DNA of 64,000 nt from Muraenolepis orangiensis (taxonomy: Eukaryota > Chordata > Actinopteri > Gadiformes > Muraenolepididae). Both the position numbers and the translations under genes were made by a program. The stretch lies in assembly GCA_027704905.1 (NCBI GenBank), contig CM051020.1:7945335-8009334 (forward strand). The letters run 5' to 3'. Below the pieces are notes generated by a model. It did not search any database, was not told where the DNA came from, and saw only the letters and a list, made by a program, of their open reading frames with translations. Positions 1 through 12,449 of the stretch are shown here, one piece after another (position 1 is the stretch's first letter; each line of letters starts with the position of its first letter).

Positions 1-212
1 TCTAATGTCCCTGACAAGAAGTCTTTACAATACTTTTACCTGAACCTATTGTTCTTTTACCTGAGCACTGGCTCAGTTCTTGGGGACTTGTTTGGAATGA
101 AATGCACGTTTGACTACTGGTCGCAGTTGTTCTCTTACCTACCTTTGTTGAAACACACTATTGTACGTCACTTTGGATAAAAGCTTCTGCTAAATGACTG
201 TAATGTAATATA
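1..212 (+). mobile_element. 3' end of an L2-type LINE (fragment)
   Basis: Only the untranslated 3' end is present and the copy runs off the left edge. It matches the end of the fuller L2 copy at 15061-15276: both have a pyrimidine-rich leader, then the motif TTGAAACACACTATT or its near twin, then CTTTGGATAAAAGC, TCTGCTAAATGACTG and a TAATGTAA tail. That tail is shared by many fish L2 elements and the SINEs they mobilise. No coding sequence is left. Confidence 0.75.
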
Positions 213-1500
213 AATATTTATAAATAAATAACTAATAATATACATCCCTCACCCTACTGTATACTGTTGTTCCATTATGTTTCTTGACTTCATGAGTGTG
301 ACTAGGAGCAGGTGGGTGTTGACAATGAGAAAGAAGGTGACACGGAATAAAGAGGAGAGAACAGCATCTTTCGGCCTCTCATCATGACCTCTCTGCTGTG
401 TTTTATTAATTGCGTTTATAACCGTTTATAATCTGGGTATAACAGCTCATCGATTTCTGCCACCTGCGACACACCCGCCTGCCTAAAGAGTTGCCTTGAT
501 GTACAATGGGGAGATGAGTCGTAAGACCTCAACCCCTTCGAATCCATTCAAGTAATTAACAAATGGGAACGGACACCCAATCGATGAGAGAGAGAAATCA
601 GTTTCCTCGGTGCCTCTCCCTGGAAAAAGGTGTGAATTTGACTGTGCTCTGTGAAAACATAAACAGCTGCATTTGAATCAATCCTCTCAGGCTAAGCACT
701 CAAACACACATTGGAAGGAGCTGGGGGGGGGGGGGTCTGCATACTACCAAGATTGGATTTCCAAAAGAACACAGAATTTGCATGGAAGTAACCGCAGGTG
801 GAGAGAGTGAGATGGAAGACATTCGTCAATGGCCTATGCTCCCTGGAGGAGCCAAGGGCTTAACTAACTATCTAAACCGCAGGTGGAACTTGTTGAAATT
901 ATCAAAAGAATGTATCTAATACATGCGGCATCCCCACTTGAGTTCCTTAATAAATGAATGTGAACTTAATATTCTGAGATTCTAGTCACACCGGCCGAAA
1001 GGCGTGCTAGAGATCTCAGCTACATTACAAAATGTACAGCCCAGTATTAAATGAAACCAAGGCATGCAACCCAGAGACCCTTCGAGACTTGCAGACTACC
1101 GATCCTTAATAACATTAATGTAGCGCAACTAGATCGAAGAACATCCATTCCCACTGATTGAATATCATTGAAAAACAGTCGCAATAACAATAAATACAAA
1201 ACGAAAAAGCAATCAATATAATGGCGTAACCCTTCTCGTACTGCTGTTTTGGAAAAAGCCCACAGAGACTTCTATTGTCACGGCAAACGTATGGCCTACA
1301 CGTCAGATCCAGTTAGTGCGATTGAATAAGCTATAGGTCTATAAGGGTGGTGCTGTTGGCTAACCACGGCGAGGGTCCTGATTCCACGCCCGTTAGCAGC
1401 GGAGAAACAATCTGCAGACAAATTTGCGGCCTTGAGTCGAGTGGCGCCCCGAAGGTTGAGCACAATGAGTCACATGCGTCATTTGGCCTCGCCATTCACA
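213..1500. other. non-coding stretch with a possible SINE head
   Basis: No exon or full mobile element is visible. There is a 14-base G run near 722-735. At about 1348-1400 the bases GTGGTGCTGTTGGCTAACC followed by GGTCCTGATTCC resemble the A and B boxes of a tRNA-derived SINE head, but no body or tail follows, so this remains a weak call. Confidence 0.4.
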
Positions 1501-1527
1501 ATCACCGACTCTGTCCTTGACATGCTT

Positions 1528-1544
1528 GCACACACCCACACACA

Positions 1545-1588
<44 letters not shown>

Positions 1589-1890
1589 TACACACACACA
1601 CAAACACACACACACAAACACACACGCACGCACAAACACACACACACACACACACATACATGAGCACATACACACACAGCCACATGTATGTGTACACACA
1701 CACACATGAAAAGACACAAACACACACCGTGTATGCATGCACAACACACACAGCCACATGTTTGTGTATACAGACCCACACCCCCCCACACACACACACA
1801 CACACACACACACATAAACGCGCACACACAGCCACAAATGTACACACACACTCACACACAAACACACAAACACACTCACATGTATGAAGG
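1528..1890. repeat. (CA)n compound microsatellite
   Basis: About 360 bp of CA repeats interrupted by CACG, CATACA and ACAAAC variants and a short C run near 1784-1790. The open frames on both strands here (His-Thr or Cys-Val repeats) come from the dinucleotide and are not genes. Confidence 0.97.
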
Positions 1891-2633
1891 CACACAAATG
1901 TAAAGTGACACATTGTGAATGGCAGAACATAATTAAAAGATAGTAATAATATTGAATTCATAATATGAATTCAATTTCTATTCAATGTTCAACAAATACA
2001 CAGGCTGACTGCATCCGCCCAGCAGCTACGACGCTGCCGCCCTACACATCTCCACCGTGGTATAAAGTTTACCGGATTGACATTTGTGTCCTTGTAACTT
2101 ATTTATTCACAGAAATGGGCTTGATCCGTTTCAGTCGTCCATTATTTATTCAGATCTGGTGACTCTGGCTGGAATCAGCTTGCATAAATCTCTTTGATGA
2201 TAGCCACGAGAACATCTGCTAGAGCAATAAAAAAAAAAAATACCACATGGCAAATTAAATTGTCTGGATCAACATATGGTTACGGAAATATGTTTGAAAA
2301 ACTGAATCCGGAAGGTAACAACCAGATGTATTTTTGAAGAACCCTTTTATTTGTGGTTGACCCAGGTAGAATCCAAGTTTGTTTCGAAAAAAACAAAAAA
2401 ATGTGTGAAAAAAATGACACTTTAGACTGCTAAAAGTGCACAAAGATTTCCTTTTAAACTCTCGTCGTCTCTGACATTGTAGCTATGGTAACTGCGGGGG
2501 GGGGATGCGGTTGCCGTGGCTGCACCTTGTCAGGGGCAGCAATGCAGCTGTGGTGGCGTGAAGACACCATGCTGTACCAGTTACAAAAACAAGCCACAGA
2601 ATGCTGAGGCAGCGATGCCCTTAACAGAGTGTT
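1891..2633. other. non-coding unique sequence
   Basis: AT-rich with a short poly-A near 2229-2241 and a G run near 2497-2505. I see no exon, splice pair or transposon end. Confidence 0.5.
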
Positions 2634-3138
<505 letters not shown>

Positions 3139-3281
3139 AGAGGGTAGTTCAGAGAGGGCTGACGTGTATTGTTTCTGCATCTGCTTCACCTGCAGTAGTG
3201 GAAGGCACAGGCGGGTTCGGTAGTGCTGCCTGCCGGTTTGTTGTACCTGCGGTGGTCTTTGTGTGCCAGTGTACAGTTTAG

Positions 3282-3357
3282 GTGTGTGTGTGTGTATACA
3301 AATATGTATGTGTGTGTATACAATTGTGTGTGTGTGTGTGTGTGTGTGTGTATACAA

Positions 3358-3406
<49 letters not shown>
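3282..3406. repeat. (GT)n microsatellite
   Basis: GT repeats broken by three TATACAA interruptions that divide the array into four blocks. The next 140 bp (3407-3547) are unique and non-coding. Confidence 0.97.
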
Positions 3407-3407
<1 letters not shown>

Positions 3408-3547
3408 ATGAGATCATCTCCAGCGATTCTGTCTTTGTCGTGAATTAATTTGCACGGCTGTGTGCAGAAACGAATAAACCGCACATGAGCACACTTCAAT
3501 TTGAGCCCATTTGAAATACACAACAATAAATAAAATGTGTTCCCTAT

Positions 3548-4432
<885 letters not shown>

Positions 4433-4800
4433 AAACTGCAGAGCAAAACTGCAATTATAGCGTCACGGTGCTCTCTGTGCTCCACTCTGGCGAGCGGCCG
4501 CTACGTGGCTAACGGCCACGGGCGGAGTCCCACGTAGAGCAGAGCGGAGCATTGTGGCAAATGTGCCTCGGCCAATTAGGTGAAGGCTAGAGAGAATGTA
4601 TGTTGAATACACACAGTAGCGCAGCAGCGTTCTCAGGGGCTTGCGGGGGCCCTCTGACTGGTGTCTAATTAATTCCGAATTGTTGGGCTTTGACCGTTAA
4701 GAAGCGACGGGACGGCGTCTCTGTTTTAATTATACGATGCAACACTCACAGATGGGCTTTTGATTGAGGACAAGCATTGTCAACTAGGGGAGGGAACAAG
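4433..4800. other. non-coding unique sequence
   Basis: GC-rich to mixed sequence between the CT array and a GT-rich stretch. No exon or transposon end seen. Confidence 0.45.
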
Positions 4801-4905
4801 GCGCTTGTGTGTGTGTGTCTGTCTGTGTGCGTGTGTGTACATGTGTGTGTGTGTATGTGCGTGTGTGTACATGTGTGTGTTCATGTGTGTGTGCGTGTGC
4901 GTACA
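4801..4905. repeat. (GT)n-rich microsatellite
   Basis: Imperfect GT, GTGTGC and GTACATGTGT repeats that run directly into the reverse-transcriptase fragment beginning near 4903. The LINE was probably 5'-truncated at, or inserted into, this array. Confidence 0.85.
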
Positions 4906-5056
4906 CATCTCCGAGGACCTCTCCTGGTCCCTCAATACTGCCTCACTGGTAAAGAAGACTCACCAGCATCTCTTCTTCCTGAGGAGACTGAGGAAAGCCC
5001 ACCTGTCACCTCAGATTCTGGTGAACCTTTACCGGTGTGCTATTGAAAGCATCCTC
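4903..5056 (+). mobile_element. LINE A, left part (Rex1-like RT C-terminal fragment)
   Basis: Translation gives the end of a non-LTR reverse transcriptase: HISEDLSWSLNT, then SLVKKTHQHLFFLRRLRKA, then AIESIL. These are the conserved motifs downstream of the polymerase palm in fish Rex1-like (CR1/L2 group) elements. The frame stops matching after ATTGAAAGCATCCTC at about 5055 and resumes at 6675 with NYITVWYGNC. The element is therefore split by LINE B. It is 5'-truncated at about 4903 and not functional. Confidence 0.8.
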
Positions 5057-6674
5057 GAATATACGAGAGCCCGCTATGGAATATACGAGAGCCTGCTACG
5101 ACCTCCGTAAGATCATCGTCTCTGCCAAACGGGAGTATGGAGGACAGAGTGGAGGAGAAATTCAAGAGCCACGACGCGAGGGGTATGTGGCAGGGGGCTA
5201 CAGACGATAACGAACTTCAGAGGGAGAACCAGCTGTGTAGAGAACTCCTCTACCTCCCTCCCAGGAGAGCTAAGTACTGTTTTTGCTCGGTTCGACGTGA
5301 ACGGCAGCCCGCCGAAACCAGCGCCGCCTGAGGAGACCAGCCTGCTGAGCATCTCGGAGGCGGATGTGCACCTTCAAACGGTTGAACATCCGTAAGGCGG
5401 CAAGCCCCGACGACATCCCGGGCCGCATCCTCAGAGCATGCGCAGACCAGTTGGCAGGAGTCTTTGCAGACATCTTCAACCTCTCCCTGTCCCAGGCTGT
5501 TGTTCCCGCGGTCTTCAAGATGTCCACCATCGTGCCTGTCCCTAAACAACCCAAGGTAACATGCCTGAATGACTATAGACCTGTAGCCCTCACCTTGATT
5601 GTCAGCAAATGCTTCGAGAGGTTGGTCAAGGACTATATTGGCTCTGTGTTACCTGCCATGCTGGACCTATGGCAATTTGCATATTGTCAAAATAGAACGG
5701 ACGACACAATTGCCATGGCCCACCACACTGCCCTTTCCCACCTGGAGGGAAAGAACTGTTATGTGTGAAGCTTAGAGGTCTAGGCGTGCCCCCATCCACG
5801 TGCAGCTGGATACTGGACCTCCTGTCCCCTCAACACGGGAGCCCCCGTGACCAAGACCAAGGAGCTGATCGTGGACTACAGGAAGCAGAGAGGTGAGCAC
5901 GGCCCTATCTCCATTGACGGTGTTGCAGTAGAGAGGGTCAGCAGCTTCAAGTTCCTCGGCGTGCACATCTCCGAGGACCTCACATGGTCCACGCCCACAA
6001 CACACGTGGTGAAAAGGGCCGAACAACGCCTGTATTTCCTCAGGCGTCTGAGGAAATTCAGCATGGGCCCCCGCATCCTGAGAACATTCTATACCGGCAC
6101 CATCGAGAGTGTTCTGACAGGGTGTATCACCGCCTGGTACGGGAACTGCACCGCACTCGAGCGCAGAGCGCTTCAAAGGGTGGTGCGGACGGCCCAGTAT
6201 ATCGTTGGAGGTGAGCTCCCCTCCCTCCTGGATATATACAACCAGTGGTGCGTGGCCAAGGCCAAACGCATCATAAAGACAATGCCCACCCCAGCCACGA
6301 ACTGTATTCACTTTTACCGTCAGGCAGGCGATACCGCAGTATCAAGTGCCGTACAAATAGACTCAGAGATAGCTTCCACAGTCAGGCCATCAGGTTGCTG
6401 AACAAGGGCGTATAGCATATAACAATGTATATTTTATTACATTGATTTATATATACATATTGCTTTTTTTCTGTGCCGATATATTACATTTTATAAATTG
6501 CATTTTTATTTATATTTTTTTACTTATTTTATTCTATTCTGTTTTTATCCTATTTGATCTTATTATTATAACTGCTGTCTGTCATCGGGTATTGCACGGG
6601 ATTTTCACTCACTGCTTTATACTTGTGTAAACTGTGAAGTGACAATAAACTTGACTTGACTTGACTTGACTTGA
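5057..6674 (+). mobile_element. LINE B, Rex1-like, inserted in LINE A, internally deleted
   Basis: A degenerate non-LTR retrotransposon. Near 5188-5220 it encodes a frameshifted MWQGLQTITNFR, then from about 5364 the RT region with KAASPDDIPGRIL, NDYRPVALT, CFERLVKDYI and the box with QFAYCQNRTDDTIA. At about 5764-5850 the reading jumps from GKNCYV to KLRGLGVPPST and then to LNTGAP and TKTKELIVDYRKQ. Deletions have thus removed the FVDYSSAFN box, QGCVLSP and the catalytic FADD. The C-terminal part (5847-6401) continues with FKFLGVHISEDLTW to a frameshifted end. The 3' end carries an AATAAA at about 6644 and five TTGAC repeats (6651-6674). It is the same subfamily as LINE C. Confidence 0.88.
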
Positions 6675-7353
6675 CCAACTATATCACAGTGTGGTACGGA
6701 AACTGCACTGTTTCCAACCGGAAAGCGCTGCTTGGGTGGTGAAAACCGCCCAATTCATTGTTGGACTACCCCTCTCTGCAATAAACAACTGGTGGACACC
6801 ACAAATGGTGTCTGAGGAAGGCATAAAAAATAGTGGATGACCCTCCCTCCAACCATGGACTGTTTGCCCTCCTCCACTCCTGGAGGCGCTATAGCGAGGC
6901 GCTATAGAAACCGCTATAGAAACCTTCCAAGTCAAGCAGGCTTAGAAACAGCTTCTTCCCCTCAGCTGTCATCTCCCTGAACTCTGCACCACGAAGACAG
7001 AAATCTGTCGATAGAACTGCTCATACTCCTGTATATATATATACATTTATACTTGCCATACATTTATATATGCTCACTTGTATATACATTTAGATCTATA
7101 TATTTGCATCCTGCTTTCAATAATAGCACTACATTAAATTATCACTTACCTGTGTATACATATACCTATTATTATGCTCATATCACATTTATACCTAGAC
7201 TGTCTTTTAACCTGTAAATATAAACTGTAAATGATACTATATTACCATGCACTTTACTTTTTGCACTCTGGTTAGATGCTAAATTATTTTCGCTGTACTG
7301 TACTTGTGCTGTGCAATGACAATACATTTGAATCTAATCTAATCTAATCTAAT
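6675..7353 (+). mobile_element. LINE A, right part and 3' end
   Basis: This resumes exactly where the 4903-5056 part stops: NYITVWYGNCTVSNRKA, followed by degenerate sequence corresponding to the conserved C-terminus (near 6900-6990, AGLETASSPQLS-like). A 3' UTR follows and ends in GTGCAATGACAATACATTTG and four TCTAA repeats (about 7331-7353). The tail repeat (TCTAA) differs from that of LINE B (TTGAC), so A and B are separate subfamilies. Confidence 0.8.
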
Positions 7354-7512
7354 GTGCGTGTGTGTGTGTGTGTGTGTATGTCTAAAGCGCACACATAAGA
7401 TACAGGTCTGTCTTTCTGTGGTTTTCATTGTAACAGAATGCATTCGATTCAAGATTCTTTATTTTTGCCATATGTAACTGGTTCCAGAGTCACAGTTTGA
7501 GGGTGTGTGCTT

Positions 7513-7953
7513 TAGGGGTGTGAATCTCCATGGGATTCTTGGGGTCACAAACCGATTCAAAATCGATGCTCAGTTCAATAGGGGTACTCATGTCAAGATC
7601 TACTCAAATTATCGACTCGCAAATGATGGCATGACAAATTATGGCAGACAAAAGAGTGTATAAGACAGTTTTGCAGTTTTTCATATTTGAAAAAGATCTG
7701 ATTAACTTAACTGATTAACAGAGCAATAATGTAAACACGCAAAGGCAAACCTAAGACAAAAATATATGATTTTGAATCGACAATTGTGAGTCATAGAAGA
7801 TAAGATCACGATTCTTAGTTATAACTTAACTGATTAACTGAGCAATAATGTAAACACGCAAAGTTAAACCTAAGACAAAAAAATTGGATTTTGAATCGAC
7901 AATTGTGTTGTCATAGAAGATAAGGATCACGATTCTTAGATGAATCGCCCCTA
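7513..7953. mobile_element. possible hAT-like MITE with internal duplication
   Basis: Ends look inverted: TAGGGGTGTGAATC at 7513 and GATGAATCGCCCCTA at 7939-7953. The interior holds motifs of the AATCGAT/GATTC type common in fish hAT-derived repeats. Two copies of a roughly 119-bp unit (7704-7820 and 7823-7940), sharing ACTGATTAAC, GCAATAATGTAAACACGC and TCATAGAAGATAAG, lie in tandem. The flanking 8-bp duplication is not convincing, so the class is tentative. Confidence 0.45.
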
Positions 7954-8011
7954 GTGACACCTAGTCACCCCTAGTGAGCAAGCTTGCATTGTGGATGCCT
8001 GTTTGCGTGCA

Positions 8012-8016
<5 letters not shown>

Positions 8017-8049
<33 letters not shown>

Positions 8050-8058
8050 TGTGTATGT

Positions 8059-8113
<55 letters not shown>

Positions 8114-8145
8114 GGTGTACGTGTGTGTGTGTGTGTGAAGGTGTA

Positions 8146-8194
<49 letters not shown>
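8017..8194. repeat. (GT)n compound microsatellite
   Basis: GT repeats with two copies of a GAAGGTGTACGTGTG interruption near 8112 and 8138, so part of the array has duplicated as a unit. Confidence 0.95.
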
Positions 8195-8196
<2 letters not shown>

Positions 8197-9030
8197 AATA
8201 GATCAATTTCGTGGGTGTGAAGGCCACACGCAGAGCAGGGCTGGCTCCACGCGCTGTCATTGTAACCTCCCCCCTCCCCCTCCCCCCCCCCCCCCCCCCC
8301 CTCACTCCAGGTGTACACTGCGTCCCTGTTCCACCACCCCCAAACCCCACCATCCCCATCCCCCCCAAATCTCCATGCTGCAGCCGGCAGCCCCCCCGCT
8401 GAGGGGGGTGGGTAGAGGCGCAATTTGGACCACCACGCTTTCAATTACCACCCGAGTTCTCTTCAGGGATTTGCCGCATTTCTTTGGCTATATACGCGAT
8501 TCCCCCTCACACCCACACCCAATCCCACAGACCACACTCCCTCCCACACCCACACCCACACACCCCCCCCCCCCATCCAGGGGAACGGGGGTTGGGGGGA
8601 AAGTATTTTCCATTATTTTTCCGTTGTTTTGCCGCAACACGATATATCACGCCGCCGTCGGTTCCCGTGTGGGGGGACAGAGGTGGTGGGGGTGGTGGTG
8701 GTGGTGGGGGGGGTTGCTTTTGACTCATGTAAATGATGCATTTGCCTGCCTTTTCCCTTTTGGTTGTTTTTTTCGTCGACGTACAGGGGACCAGTAAAAC
8801 AGAAAACCTAGAGAATGCGCCATATTGTTTTGTGGTTGTTGTTGTTGCTGTTGTTGTTGTTTGTTTCTGGCCGTTCATCAAAACGCAGGAGCGCATTGCG
8901 TTTGTGTGTGTGTGTGTGTGTGTGTCTGTGTCGTGACAGGCCAGCCTGTCGCAAACAGGATGTTTGGTTTTCATGTGATCTATGTCCCAGCCGCAGTGCC
9001 TCAGAGACAATGGAAGAACAACAGTGTTTA
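8195..9030. other. non-coding, C- and G-run rich
   Basis: Contains poly-C (about 8276-8302), CCACACCCACA repeats (8512-8575), GGTGGTGG repeats (8682-8712), a GTT/TTG run at 8834-8864 and a short GT array at 8902-8929. No exon or full element is visible. Open frames on both strands are repeat translations. Confidence 0.5.
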
Positions 9031-9039
9031 CTTGTATAT

Positions 9040-9071
9040 GTGTGTATGTGTGTGTGTGTGTGTGTGTGTCG

Positions 9072-9141
<70 letters not shown>

Positions 9142-9157
9142 GTAGGTGTGAGTGTGT

Positions 9158-9203
<46 letters not shown>

Positions 9204-9220
9204 CGTAGGTGTGAGTGTGT

Positions 9221-9265
<45 letters not shown>

Positions 9266-9266
9266 G

Positions 9267-9297
<31 letters not shown>

Positions 9298-9308
9298 CGT
9301 AGGTGTGA

Positions 9309-9367
<59 letters not shown>

Positions 9368-9383
9368 GTAGGTGTGAGTGTGT

Positions 9384-9430
<47 letters not shown>

Positions 9431-9455
9431 TGTGTGTGTGTATGTGTGTGTGTAG
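9040..9455. repeat. (GT)n array with higher-order GTCGTAGGTGTG modules
   Basis: A GT tract of about 415 bp punctuated six times by GTCGTAGGTGTG (about 9068, 9140, 9202, 9263, 9296 and 9366). Four of these continue as GTGAGTGTG or GTGAGTGAGTG. The spacing is about 33-72 bp. This is a minisatellite-like layer over the dinucleotide. The antisense 327-residue frame across it is an artefact. Confidence 0.93.
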
Positions 9456-9512
9456 AGTGCAGTAGTGCAGGTCTGTGGTGGGGTATCCACCTATGCAGTA
9501 AGTAGTATAAAG

Positions 9513-9819
9513 CAGGGGTTTTCAAGAGGTCTACACAACATTAGTGTCATTAGTCATGAAGTCAAAACCAAAAATACAAAAATGTATTAACCAATATTGC
9601 AGTCAAAAACAATGCCTGTTAAAAACATGGAGCGAACAGAAAGCTGCAACAATCGCAGCTAAACTCAATGAAATGGTCAGCCATTGGAACATGAATTTAC
9701 ATTGAAACATGAGACACTCACAGGCTATTTTCGAAGGTTTTTGGCAGATGCTCTGAGACCCTCTCAAAATGCCCTGGCGACCCACTTATGGGTCACGACC
9801 CACCAATTGAGAACCACTG
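9513..9819. mobile_element. hAT (Charlie-like) non-autonomous element, 307 bp
   Basis: Terminal inverted repeats: CAGGGGTTTTCAAGAGGTC at the left, and at the right the reverse complement of CAGTGGTTCTCAATTGGTGG. Near the right end is the palindromic GGGTCACGACCC core typical of Charlie-group hATs. The flanks are GTATAAAG (9505-9512) and CTTTAAAG (9820-9827), matching at 6 of 8 bases, which fits an aged 8-bp target duplication. No transposase is encoded. Confidence 0.8.
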
Positions 9820-9938
9820 CTTTAAAGGACGGTTGATTATAGAGGCAAGAAGTGGCCCAGGCCACTCAAAATGTACTGGGTGACTGATTGTTGCTGCCTT
9901 GCTGGACAATGAACTGCCATAGGAGGCCTATTTTTGGC

Positions 9939-9940
<2 letters not shown>

Positions 9941-9972
<32 letters not shown>

Positions 9973-10032
9973 TGTGTGCATGCATCTGTCTGTGTCATTT
10001 GTGCTTGTGCTGATGTATAATGTGTGTTTGTG

Positions 10033-10112
<80 letters not shown>

Positions 10113-10145
10113 GTGTTTATGTTTGTGTGGTTATGTGTGTGTAAT
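9941..10145. repeat. (GT)n microsatellite
   Basis: Two GT blocks separated by a less regular TG-rich segment (9980-10035). The second block is an almost perfect run of about 70 bp. Confidence 0.95.
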
Positions 10146-10702
10146 GCGTGCGTGAGAAATGGCGGTGCACCTGTCAGTTTAATGAAACAGAGTTTTCGTT
10201 TTTTGAAAGTAGGCCAAGACACAGGAGAGTGAAGGCTGATTCCCTTAAAGGGCCCCTATCCTACCACCAGGTGAGTGTGTGGATAGCCGTTATTTCAACC
10301 GTTTTTCAGATTGTCATGTAACTAAAATCATGTAGGATGACCAGGATAGATCAGTCTACCAGCCTACCCAGTGGACTGTACCAACTGGTTGACTTATCTA
10401 TCGTCATACATCTGGGTGGACACTGTGTCCCACTGTGTGTCAACGACTAATTTAATCACATGACAATTTTTGTTCAATTCAATGTTTCAATTAATTTCTT
10501 TAGCTTATAAATTGGTCATTATGCGGCAATTAAATGAGTCAACACTTTGGGGCATCAGGATGTGCATAGCTTAGCATTAGCTTATCTGCACGCCATCAAC
10601 GGGGTGTCACTTATAACGGCTCGTCGTGTGGGAGCTGGAGAGACCGTCTTACATTCACACATGCATACACACACTCCTCTCACACACATGTATGCACGCA
10701 TG

Positions 10703-10735
<33 letters not shown>

Positions 10736-10885
10736 GCAATTGAAAGTGAGGCAGGTGAAAGCATACATGAAAGTAAATGTGTTTGTGATGTTTGTGATTC
10801 AGTGTCTTATTATGTACATGCACTGAGTACATCCGCAGTACATCTGCAAGTAATGTACCTGTATGTTTCTGTATGTGTATAATAT
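10146..10885. other. non-coding with a small CA array
   Basis: No exon seen. A compound CA microsatellite lies at about 10655-10734. Confidence 0.5.
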
Positions 10886-11082
10886 TGTTAAAGCATAGAG
10901 TTGTTTATAGTATATAGTAGTGTTGCTTATAGTATAGTATTGGATAGTATAGCATCGTGTAGTATAGTAAAGTATGGTTTTTAAAATTCCTATTGCTGGA
11001 GTGAATGGGTAGTAAGCATACCATTGTACTTGGAATTTACTTATGGCAAAAATAATGAATCTTAAATCTTAAAACTCAAGTC
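10886..11082 (+). mobile_element. LINE 3' end of the AGTAAGCATTCCATTG family
   Basis: This is the untranslated 3' end of a dispersed non-LTR family. It has a TATAGTA-rich stretch (10897-10975), then a variant of GGGAGTAAGCATTCCATTG (here GGTAGTAAGCATACCATTGT), then GGCAAAAATAATGAATCTTA and a short tail. The same order is seen at 35840 and 48290 on this strand and reversed at 13885, 31760 and 39272. Confidence 0.7.
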
Positions 11083-11083
11083 T

Positions 11084-11084
<1 letters not shown>

Positions 11085-11122
<38 letters not shown>
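11085..11122. repeat. (GT)n microsatellite
   Basis: A short pure GT run directly following the tail of the LINE fragment. Confidence 0.9.
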
Positions 11123-12290
11123 ACGTGAATCTGCATTTACACATCCATGTATTCATGACTGTTGTATGCCAACTCAAGGTCTACATCGCTGCACGACGCA
11201 GAAAGACGCAAGTGGAACGAGGCGCATTGCTTGCTCCTCTTCGCGCAATCCCCGAGTATTTTGTCATTCTTGCTTGCGATCCGGGTGTCATCATTTATCC
11301 ATAACGGCACGTGTAATGCTCCGACCTCCGTACAATCATTTCCTGTTTCTAGTTACATAGCCCATTTCCTCGGGGAGCTTACTCCCAATTTCATTGAAGC
11401 TTTGCCAAAGCGGGGATTTTTTTGTCTTTCCGCCGGTGTGTCGATGAGTTCTTTGAATGTGCGCACACGTCTCCTTCCTCTCCGCGTCACGTCACGTTCC
11501 TGCGAGTCTGGCGTGCCGGTTTCGGGTCTCAGGGCCGCATCATTAGAGTTTAAAAAAAAAGAGGGGGTAATTAGCGAGTTCATGAATAACAAGCAGGTCC
11601 CGGCGTCTCAGCAGCTCCGCCAGCCTCAGAGAACAAACAATGGTCTCCTGTCAACTTGCAGAAGCCCAACCGGGAACGTCTGCTGGAAGACGCAATAATA
11701 CCCAGAAAGCACCGGGGGGGAGATTAGCAACCCGACTGCCATTTAGGGATGCAAAACAACTAAAAATGCATGTAGTGTTTTTTTTTTTCTCATGACATTC
11801 ACGCTTGAAAATAGTGTTCGATTGTAGAAGGAGGATCATTCCTGCCAGTCAAACAAACACCAGAACGACACCTTGAGAAGTTGGTAGTAAAAGCGAGATA
11901 AACAGGATTCCAAACGGCATCTGCGCTGTTTTTCACTGTCCATGTGTCGTCGGTCCAGTTCCTATTTTTTTGTGCGGAGCGCCTTAAAAACAGACATGTT
12001 ATCCTTAGCGGTGGTTTAATGAGTTTTTCCAATAACAAGGGAGGCGGGGGGCGGGGGGGGGTCAGTCCCCAAAGAAAAGAAAAGGCTTTTGCATGCTGCA
12101 TTTTAAACCCAATGAGATGGAAGTTTCAGTGCAAATTGACTCGAGGGGCCTCTGTTGTTTAGATCAACCGTGTCCAGCCTTACCCATCCAGGGTCATTTC
12201 TGCGAGAGAGCAAATAGTGAAACAGGCGGAGAATCAATGGGAATTCACGGGGACCACGAGGAATAGAAGTTTATTTATTTATGGCACACT
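11123..12290. other. non-coding unique sequence
   Basis: A 178-codon open frame (11162-11698) has no recognisable motif, crosses a poly-A and ends without splice context, so I treat it as chance. Nothing else is recognised apart from short homopolymers (11552-11560 A, 11779-11789 T, 12053-12060 G). Confidence 0.5.
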
Positions 12291-12291
12291 G

Positions 12292-12433
<142 letters not shown>

Positions 12434-12449
12434 ACATAAGACACATACA

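Noticed and set aside
8507..9490. 327-residue antisense open frame
   Set aside because: Most of it is His-Thr from the CA complement of the GT array; the rest has no domain. Repeat translation, not a gene.
11162..11698. 178-residue open frame
   Set aside because: Longest non-repeat frame without a transposon match, but it has no motif, crosses a poly-A run and lacks splice context. Chance is more likely.
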